From: Shewanella marisflavi | GTDB taxonomy: Bacteria > Pseudomonadota > Gammaproteobacteria > Enterobacterales > Shewanellaceae | Assembly: GCF_023283925.1 (NCBI RefSeq) | Contig: NZ_JAKIKX010000006.1 | Location: 177,980-241,979, forward strand | Direction of reading: 5' to 3' | Length of the DNA: 64,000 nt | Part shown: positions 58,417 through 64,000 of the stretch, in pieces | Position numbering within the stretch: position 1 is the first letter of the stretch | How the letters are laid out: every line of letters starts with the position of its first letter | Translations under genes and position numbers: made by a program | The notes under the pieces: generated by a model | The model's database searches: none | Told to the model about the DNA's origin: nothing | Seen by the model: the letters and a program-made list of their open reading frames with translations, nothing else

Positions 58417-59337
58417 ATGATTTTTCAAAGAACTGTTAAAGAAATGGTTAAGACCACCGGTGTCGGATTGCATTCCGGTAACAAGGTGACTTTGACGATC
58501 AAACCCGCGCCAGTAAATACAGGGATCGTGTTGGTTCGTACCGACTTGACGCCGAGTGTGGCGATTGCCGCTAAGGCAGATCAAGTGCGTGAAACGACCA
58601 TGTGTACGGCGCTTGTGAATGACGACGGTGTTCGTATTTCAACAATTGAGCATCTGTTTGCCGCGTTAGCGGGCTTAGGTATCGATAATGCAACGATTGA
58701 AGTCGATGCCCCTGAGATCCCCATCATGGATGGCAGTGCCAGCCCATGGGTGTTCCTACTACAGTCGGTAGGGATTCAGGAGCAAGCCGCAGCAAAGAAA
58801 TATCTAAGAATTAAGCGCCCTGTGCGTGTTGAAGATGGTGATAAGTGGGCCGAACTGCGTCCATTCAAGGGATTCAGAGTCGATTTCGCAATCGATTTTA
58901 ACCATCCTGAAATTGCCAGAAGTCAGCAACACATGGTGATGGACTTTTCATCTTCTGCTTTCGTTCGCGATATCAGCCGTGCGAGAACCTTTGGGTTTAT
59001 GCGCGACATCGAATATTTGCGAGCCAATAACCTGGCGTTAGGTGGCAGCATGGAAAATGCCGTTGTGCTTGATGAATATCGTGTCCTCAACCCCGATGGT
59101 CTGCGTTATGAGGATGAATTCGTTAAGCACAAAATTCTCGATGCTTTTGGTGATCTGTATGTAGCAGGTCATGCTATCGTCGGTGAATTCCGTGCCTTTA
59201 AGACGGGACACGCACTGAACAATCAGTTAGTACGTGCCCTGTTAGCCGAGCAAGATGCTTGGGAATTGGTCAGCTTCGAAAAAGAAGAAGAGGTGCCAGT
59301 CAGTTTTGCTGTACCTACCGGTGCAGTATTGGCCTAA
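58417..59337 (+). CDS. lpxC: UDP-3-O-acyl-N-acetylglucosamine deacetylase LpxC
   Basis: Zinc amidase for the committed step of lipid A synthesis. Zinc ligands are the histidine of [10 protein letters not shown] and H and D of [10 protein letters not shown] near 237-242; the substrate glutamate region is [11 protein letters not shown]. 306 residues (E. coli 305). It lies 178 bases after ftsZ and probably has its own promoter as well. The C-terminal tail ends TGAVLA, rich in nonpolar residues, as needed for FtsH degradation in enterics. Confidence 0.97.
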   Translation: MIFQRTVKEMVKTTGVGLHSGNKVTLTIKPAPVNTGIVLVRTDLTPSVAIAAKADQVRETTMCTALVNDDGVRISTIEHLFAALAGLGIDNATIEVDAPEIPIMDGSASPWVFLLQSVGIQEQAAAKKYLRIKRPVRVEDGDKWAELRPFKGFRVDFAIDFNHPEIARSQQHMVMDFSSSAFVRDISRARTFGFMRDIEYLRANNLALGGSMENAVVLDEYRVLNPDGLRYEDEFVKHKILDAFGDLYVAGHAIVGEFRAFKTGHALNNQLVRALLAEQDAWELVSFEKEEEVPVSFAVPTGAVLA

Positions 59338-59339
59338 GC

Positions 59340-59795
59340 CTATTTGGATTGCCTTGAACGGCTGGCTAAAGCAGCCAGCCGTTTTAGTTTTTGGCCTAGG
59401 GAACCTTCTACATGTTCAGCCAAGGCTTCGATATGCGCCGCGGCGGTTTCGCTAATCTGGTTGTGAGCCTGCTTTGATTTTGTCTCATACATTTTCAAGC
59501 TTGGGTTGACTTTAACCTCGATAGCGGACAGCATGGGTAGCGTTTCGGCTTGTAACTGTTGTAAAAGTTTGGGTTTTTGAAAGTTTATCCTTGCAGCCCA
59601 TGCAGCGGTGGTAGTTTCGATAACGAGCACACCTTGACGGAAGTTGGCAACTTTTAGTTGTTCCGTGACAGGACCAGAGATCACCTGTTTAACATAGTGA
59701 TCTAGGTGGATCAGAAGTTCTGCTTTTTCGGCTATAGAGGGAAGTTGACCCTGCTGAAGCAGTAATTGACTGAGGTCCTGCGGGGGCTTTTTCAT
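59340..59795 (-). CDS. dciA: DciA/DUF721 family protein (replicative helicase loader)
   Basis: A 151-residue DUF721 protein. DciA is the ancestral bacterial loader of the DnaB helicase, found where DnaC is absent. The conserved core VIETTTAAWAARINFQKPKLLQQL contains the W-A-x-x-L-like signature of the KH-like fold; the C-terminal part is charged and probably disordered. ATG at 59795 (MKKPPQDL) is preferred over one at 59873, which would lie inside the divergent peptidase gene. Two bases separate its stop from that of lpxC (convergent). Confidence 0.8.
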   Translation of the reverse strand: MKKPPQDLSQLLLQQGQLPSIAEKAELLIHLDHYVKQVISGPVTEQLKVANFRQGVLVIETTTAAWAARINFQKPKLLQQLQAETLPMLSAIEVKVNPSLKMYETKSKQAHNQISETAAAHIEALAEHVEGSLGQKLKRLAALASRSRQSK

Positions 59796-59822
59796 AACAT
59801 AATAAAATGGCTTAATGAGGCT

Positions 59823-60722
59823 ATGAGTGTAACAGTTTTTATTCAAGGTCGGAATGGTGCTATGCGCTGGCAACCGGGTAAGCGTTGGTTATTGCTACCT
59901 GTATTGCTGATTGCCGCAGGCACTGGCTTGTATCAGCACAATGCCAAACAACTCCAGCAACAACAGGCGAGTGTCGATAATGAGCGTGTTGCCCGCGAAG
60001 AGCAGAAGCATGAACTCATCGAGCTTAAAGGCGCAACCGAATCGCAATTAGCCATGTTGGTTACCCATGTCGCAAGAATGCAGGCTAAAGTCGCCCGACT
60101 TGAAGCTCTGGGTCAGCAAGTTGCCAAAGATTATAAACTCGAAGATCAATTCGATTTCTCTTCAGAAGTCGGTGTTGGCGGCCTGAGCGAACTGGGCAGC
60201 AACATCGAACTCGATCAGCTTATTCAGGATATGGATAGGCTAGTGTCACGAATAGATAACAATAATGTTCAATTATCACTACTTGAAACGGTGACATCTA
60301 ATCTCCATATAGATGAAGAACGTTATATCTCGGGGCGTCCCATCCAGAAAGGTTGGTTATCTTCGCCCTACGGTTTACGCAATGATCCCTTTAACGGCCG
60401 CAGAACCATGCACAAAGGCATAGACTTTGCTGGCAAAGAGGGAGCCGATGTTGTCGCCACCGCTGGCGGCGTCGTAACATGGGCAGGCAATATGTTTGGT
60501 TATGGCGAGTTAGTCGAGATAGATCATGGTAATGGTCTGCGTACTCGCTATGGACACAATAAGTCTTTGTCAGTAGCTGTAGGTGATGTGGTCGCAAAAG
60601 GCGAAAGTATTGCCAAAATGGGGAGCACGGGTCGCTCGACCGGTCCTCATGTGCATTATGAAGTGTTGCGTGGTGGACAGCAGATAGATCCAAAGAAGTA
60701 TGTCTACCGCAAGGCAGGTTAA
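59823..60722 (+). CDS. M23 family metallopeptidase
   Basis: Membrane-anchored periplasmic peptidoglycan hydrolase-like protein of 299 residues. One membrane helix (about 22-38), a coiled coil (about 40-125), then a lysostaphin-type M23 domain with zinc residues H and D in HKGIDFAG and the HxH of GPHVHYEV. All M23 catalytic residues appear present, so it may be an active endopeptidase. GAGG precedes the ATG at 59823. The order lpxC/dciA/M23/secA is also found in Pseudomonas. Septal or elongation role unresolved. Confidence 0.88.
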   Translation: MSVTVFIQGRNGAMRWQPGKRWLLLPVLLIAAGTGLYQHNAKQLQQQQASVDNERVAREEQKHELIELKGATESQLAMLVTHVARMQAKVARLEALGQQVAKDYKLEDQFDFSSEVGVGGLSELGSNIELDQLIQDMDRLVSRIDNNNVQLSLLETVTSNLHIDEERYISGRPIQKGWLSSPYGLRNDPFNGRRTMHKGIDFAGKEGADVVATAGGVVTWAGNMFGYGELVEIDHGNGLRTRYGHNKSLSVAVGDVVAKGESIAKMGSTGRSTGPHVHYEVLRGGQQIDPKKYVYRKAG

Positions 60723-60780
60723 ACTAAAATAGGCTTTTGGACTCGACAGGGACTTAGCCAACAACATAAAAGTGGTTCAG

Positions 60781-63504
60781 ATGTTTGGTAAATTACTGAC
60801 AAAAATATTTGGTAGTCGTAACGATCGCACCCTTAAAACTCTCGGTAAGATTGTCACTAAGATTAATGCACTCGAAGCGGATTTTGAGAAACTTTCCGAC
60901 GAAGAGCTCAAGGCCAAGACGGCTGAGTTTAAGCAGCGATTAGAATCGGGCCAGACGCTGGATGATGTAATGCCAGAAGCCTTTGCCGTTGTGCGTGAGG
61001 CCTCAAAGCGTGTGTTCGATATGCGCCATTTCGATGTGCAGCTACTAGGTGGTATGGTGCTTGATAGCAACCGTATTGCTGAAATGCGTACCGGTGAAGG
61101 TAAAACCTTGACTGCTACCCTGCCGGCTTATCTGAATGCACTGACAGGTAAAGGGGTTCACGTGATCACTGTGAACGATTACCTGGCTCGTCGTGACGCT
61201 GAAAATAACCGTCCCCTATTTGAATTCTTAGGTATGTCTGTTGGCGTCAATATCGCGGGTATGGGCCAAGCCGAAAAGAAGATGGCTTATGCGTCTGATA
61301 TTACCTATGGTACCAACAACGAATTTGGCTTCGATTATCTGCGCGATAACATGGCCTTCTCGCCTAACGAGCGTGTTCAACGCCCACTGCATTATGCACT
61401 GATCGATGAGGTCGACTCTATTTTGATCGATGAGGCGCGTACGCCGCTGATCATCTCGGGCGCCGCAGAAGATAGCTCTGAGCTATATATTAAGATCAAC
61501 ACACTGATCCCTCATCTTATCCGTCAGGAGAAAGAAGATACCGAGGAAGAGATTGGTGAGGGTGATTACTCTATTGATGAAAAAGCCAAGCAAGTCCATA
61601 TGACTGAACGCGGTCAGGAGAAGGTAGAAGTCCTGCTGACCGAACGCGGCATGCTCGCTGAGGGGGATTCACTCTACTCAGCAGCCAACATCTCATTGCT
61701 GCATCACGTTAATGCCGCGCTGCGTGCTCATACCCTGTTTGAAAAAGATGTCGACTATATTGTTCAAGATAACGAAGTGATTATCGTTGATGAACACACG
61801 GGTCGTACTATGCCGGGGCGTCGTTGGTCAGAAGGTCTACATCAGGCGGTTGAGGCTAAAGAAGGCGTTCATATTCAAAATGAAAACCAGACGCTGGCGT
61901 CTATCACCTTCCAGAACTTCTTCCGTCAGTATGAGAAGCTAGCCGGTATGACAGGTACTGCCGATACCGAAGCGTTCGAGTTCCAACATATTTATGGTTT
62001 GGATACTGTCGTTATTCCAACTAACCGTCCTATGGTGCGTAAAGACCATGCGGATTTGGTTTACCTCACGGCGGAAGAAAAATATGAAGCCATTATTAAA
62101 GACATCATAGATTGTCGCGAGCGTGGTCAACCTGTGTTGGTGGGTACGGTTTCGATTGAACAGTCTGAGCTGCTACATAGCATGCTTATAAAGGCGAAGA
62201 TCCCGCACGAAGTACTTAACGCTAAGTTCCATGAGCGCGAAGCAGATATCGTCGCCCAGGCGGGTCGTAAAGGTGCGGTAACCATCGCAACCAACATGGC
62301 CGGCCGTGGTACCGATATCGTGTTAGGCGGTAACTGGAACATGGAGATCGAAGCGCTCGACAACCCAACTGCCGAACATAAAGCTAAGATCAAAGCTGAC
62401 TGGCAGGTACGTCACGATGAAGTGGTTGCAGCAGGTGGTCTACATATTTTGGGTACAGAGCGTCACGAATCTCGTCGTATTGATAACCAGCTTCGTGGTC
62501 GTTCAGGTCGTCAGGGTGATGCCGGTTCATCACGCTTCTATCTCTCAATGGAAGACAGCTTGATGCGTATCTTCGCCTCAGATCGTGTCTCCTCTATGAT
62601 GAAGAAGCTTGGCATGGAAAAGGGCGAAGCCATTGAGCACCCATGGGTATCTCGTGCGATTGAAAATGCCCAGCGTAAGGTTGAAGCGCGTAACTTCGAT
62701 ATTCGTAAGCAATTGCTGGAATTCGATGACGTGGCCAACGATCAACGTCAGGTGGTTTATGCTCAACGTAACGAACTCATGGATGCCGAAAGCATTGAAG
62801 ACACTATCGTTAACATTCAGGCCGATGTGGTTAACGGTCTAATCGATCAATACATTCCGCCGCAATCAGTTGAAGAGTTGTGGGATGTTGCTGGCCTTGA
62901 AACCCGTCTTGAGCAAGAGTACGCCCTAAGAATGCCTGTTCAAGAGTGGTTAGATAAGGAAGACGATCTGCACGAGGAAACCCTACGTGAGCGCATCGTC
63001 GAGATGTGGGCTAAGGCATATAAGGCGAAAGAAGAGATGGTCGGTGCCCAGGTACTGCGTCAATTCGAAAAGGCTGTGATGCTGCAAACTCTGGACGGTC
63101 TCTGGAAAGAGCACTTGGCAGCCATGGACCATCTGCGTCAAGGTATCCATCTGCGCGGCTATGCACAGAAGAATCCTAAGCAAGAATATAAGCGTGAGTC
63201 GTTCGAGCTGTTCCAGCAGATGTTGGAGACATTAAAGCATGATGTGATCAGCGTATTGTCTAAAGTACAAGTTCAAGCGCAATCAGATGTCGAAGAGATG
63301 GAAGAGAGACGTCGCCAGGAAGAGGCTAAGATGCGTCGTGATTATCAACATGCTCAAGCCGAAGCACTCGTTGGCGCCGAAGAAGCTCAAGCGTTAGCCG
63401 GCACTCAGCCGGTTGTCCGTGAAGGTGAAAAGGTTGGCCGTAACGATCCATGCCCATGTGGTTCGGGTCGCAAGTATAAGCAGTGTCACGGCAAGCTAAG
63501 TTAA
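60781..63504 (+). CDS. secA: Protein translocase ATPase SecA
   Basis: Motor of the Sec translocase that pushes preproteins through SecYEG. 907 residues (E. coli 901). Walker [14 protein letters not shown] near residue 103, the DEAD-like [16 protein letters not shown], and [17 protein letters not shown] of the second RecA domain are clear. The C-terminal zinc ligand set [13 protein letters not shown] is intact, so SecB binding is expected. ATG at 60781 matches E. coli; a GTG at 60772 would add three residues. No secM-like regulatory gene is seen upstream; the M23 peptidase gene ends 58 bases before it. Confidence 0.98.
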   Translation: MFGKLLTKIFGSRNDRTLKTLGKIVTKINALEADFEKLSDEELKAKTAEFKQRLESGQTLDDVMPEAFAVVREASKRVFDMRHFDVQLLGGMVLDSNRIAEMRTGEGKTLTATLPAYLNALTGKGVHVITVNDYLARRDAENNRPLFEFLGMSVGVNIAGMGQAEKKMAYASDITYGTNNEFGFDYLRDNMAFSPNERVQRPLHYALIDEVDSILIDEARTPLIISGAAEDSSELYIKINTLIPHLIRQEKEDTEEEIGEGDYSIDEKAKQVHMTERGQEKVEVLLTERGMLAEGDSLYSAANISLLHHVNAALRAHTLFEKDVDYIVQDNEVIIVDEHTGRTMPGRRWSEGLHQAVEAKEGVHIQNENQTLASITFQNFFRQYEKLAGMTGTADTEAFEFQHIYGLDTVVIPTNRPMVRKDHADLVYLTAEEKYEAIIKDIIDCRERGQPVLVGTVSIEQSELLHSMLIKAKIPHEVLNAKFHEREADIVAQAGRKGAVTIATNMAGRGTDIVLGGNWNMEIEALDNPTAEHKAKIKADWQVRHDEVVAAGGLHILGTERHESRRIDNQLRGRSGRQGDAGSSRFYLSMEDSLMRIFASDRVSSMMKKLGMEKGEAIEHPWVSRAIENAQRKVEARNFDIRKQLLEFDDVANDQRQVVYAQRNELMDAESIEDTIVNIQADVVNGLIDQYIPPQSVEELWDVAGLETRLEQEYALRMPVQEWLDKEDDLHEETLRERIVEMWAKAYKAKEEMVGAQVLRQFEKAVMLQTLDGLWKEHLAAMDHLRQGIHLRGYAQKNPKQEYKRESFELFQQMLETLKHDVISVLSKVQVQAQSDVEEMEERRRQEEAKMRRDYQHAQAEALVGAEEAQALAGTQPVVREGEKVGRNDPCPCGSGRKYKQCHGKLS

Positions 63505-63525
63505 TCAGTTAGTTTAGCTATAATA

Positions 63526-63555
63526 GAAAAAGCCATCCTTAGGATGGCTTTTTTG
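63526..63555 (+). terminator. Terminator of secA
   Basis: AAAAAGCCATCCT and AGGATGGCTTTTT form a long stem with a minimal loop, followed by T residues, about 22 bases past the stop. It separates secA from the rRNA promoters. Confidence 0.92.
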
Positions 63556-63680
63556 ATCTTGGCGCGAGGCTCAAACTCCCTCTAAAGCCCCTATTTGTGG
63601 ATAACTTTGGGGGTAAATGGTGTGTATGATGTGGCTATCTAAAAAGATCGAAAAAAGTCTGATTTTTCGTTAAAAACCAC

Positions 63681-63708
63681 TTGCGCCCAAATCAGAACTG
63701 CCTATAAT
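63681..63708 (+). promoter_or_regulatory. rRNA operon promoter P1
   Basis: TTGCGC (63681-63686), a 16-base spacer and TATAAT (63703-63708), followed by GCGCATCCACTGACACGG, which nearly matches the E. coli rrn P1 sequence after its -10. A/T tracts upstream (63641-63676) resemble an UP element. Confidence 0.85.
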
Positions 63709-63822
63709 GCGCATCCACTGACACGGCAAAGCAGATAACGCAGCGTCGAAACACTTGGTAGCTAAGGCGATAAGGTGGTCAGTCACTGAAAAGTGAAGCC
63801 TCAAAAAGTTTGCAAAAACTGC

Positions 63823-63850
63823 TTGACGCGAACACGGGATTGCGTAGAAT
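63823..63850 (+). promoter_or_regulatory. rRNA operon promoter P2
   Basis: TTGACG (63823-63828), a 16-base spacer and TAGAAT (63845-63850), followed by ACGCAGCCC. It lies about 140 bases after P1, the usual tandem rrn arrangement. Confidence 0.8.
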
Positions 63851-63891
63851 ACGCAGCCCTAGCCACTCGGAACTACCGGGATGCGCTAAAC

Positions 63892-63903
63892 GCTCTTTAA
63901 CAA
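63892..63903 (+). promoter_or_regulatory. rrn leader boxA antitermination site
   Basis: GCTCTTTAACAA matches the E. coli rrn boxA core, followed by the typical leader TTATCAAGTAATCTGTGTGG. The 16S rRNA gene is expected just beyond base 64000. Confidence 0.88.
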
Positions 63904-64000
63904 TTTATCAAGTAATCTGTGTGGACATTCACAGGTGTTGAGTTAATCGAAAACGATTTATATCTCAATGCAACGATGAATGTTCATAGCAATATGTACA

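Noticed and set aside
60723..60780. A secM arrest-peptide gene before secA
   Set aside because: The 58-base gap cannot hold one, and the upstream gene is an M23 peptidase without an arrest motif.

Overview
The window is a stretch of a Shewanella-type gammaproteobacterial chromosome of moderate GC content. I infer this from protein similarity and gene order: gmk-rpoZ-spoT, yicC/rph-pyrE, slmA-dut-coaBC/radC-rpmB-rpmG, leuABCD, the division and cell wall (dcw) cluster from mraZ to lpxC, and dciA/M23 peptidase/secA. No phage, insertion sequence, tRNA or CRISPR array is visible. Almost everything is core genome, and the clear exception is an AT-rich two-gene insert at about 11.1-13.5 kb.

Layout. 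1-5.5 kb (minus strand): a truncated acyl-CoA synthetase, then trmH, ridA, spoT, rpoZ and gmk (stringent response and nucleotide genes). 5.8-10.3 kb (plus): an unknown membrane protein, a sugar nucleotidyltransferase overlapping a NahK-like sugar kinase, and an acetyl-CoA hydrolase/transferase. 10.4-13.4 kb (minus): a PqiA-like membrane protein, then the insert, an XRE regulator overlapping a PD-(D/E)XK-like nuclease/SF1 helicase fusion. 13.5-21.5 kb: yicC, rph-pyrE with its attenuator, folE, a secreted S9 peptidase, slmA, dut and coaBC. 21.6-28.7 kb: radC, rpmB-rpmG, argA behind tandem ARG boxes, a PH-like membrane protein, rarD, yigI-like thioesterase and recQ. 28.7-42 kb: a TPR protein with a degenerate GGDEF domain, leuABCD behind a leader-peptide attenuator, a FadL-type porin, a secreted NTF2-like protein, glpK, a small charged protein and a PepSY pair, one member carrying a 2Fe-2S domain. 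42-59.3 kb: mraZ-rsmH-ftsL-ftsI-murE-murF-mraY-murD-ftsW-murG-murC-ftsQ-ftsA-ftsZ-lpxC, with no ddl gene. 59.3-64 kb: dciA, an M23 peptidase, secA, and finally the P1/P2 promoters and boxA leader of an rRNA operon whose 16S gene lies beyond the window.

The best candidate for something undescribed is the insert. Its small regulator resembles the controller (C) proteins of restriction-modification systems, and the promoter region carries a two-site C-box-like operator (13400-13432). The gene it appears to control is not a restriction enzyme with a methyltransferase but a single nuclease-helicase fusion. I infer a defence role; nothing in the sequence proves it.

Other points of interest are the kinase/nucleotidyltransferase pair, the ferredoxin-fused PepSY pair, the leuL attenuator, the threefold 10-bp MraZ repeat, the strong promoter that takes the place of ddl before ftsQ, and the rRNA promoters directly after secA.
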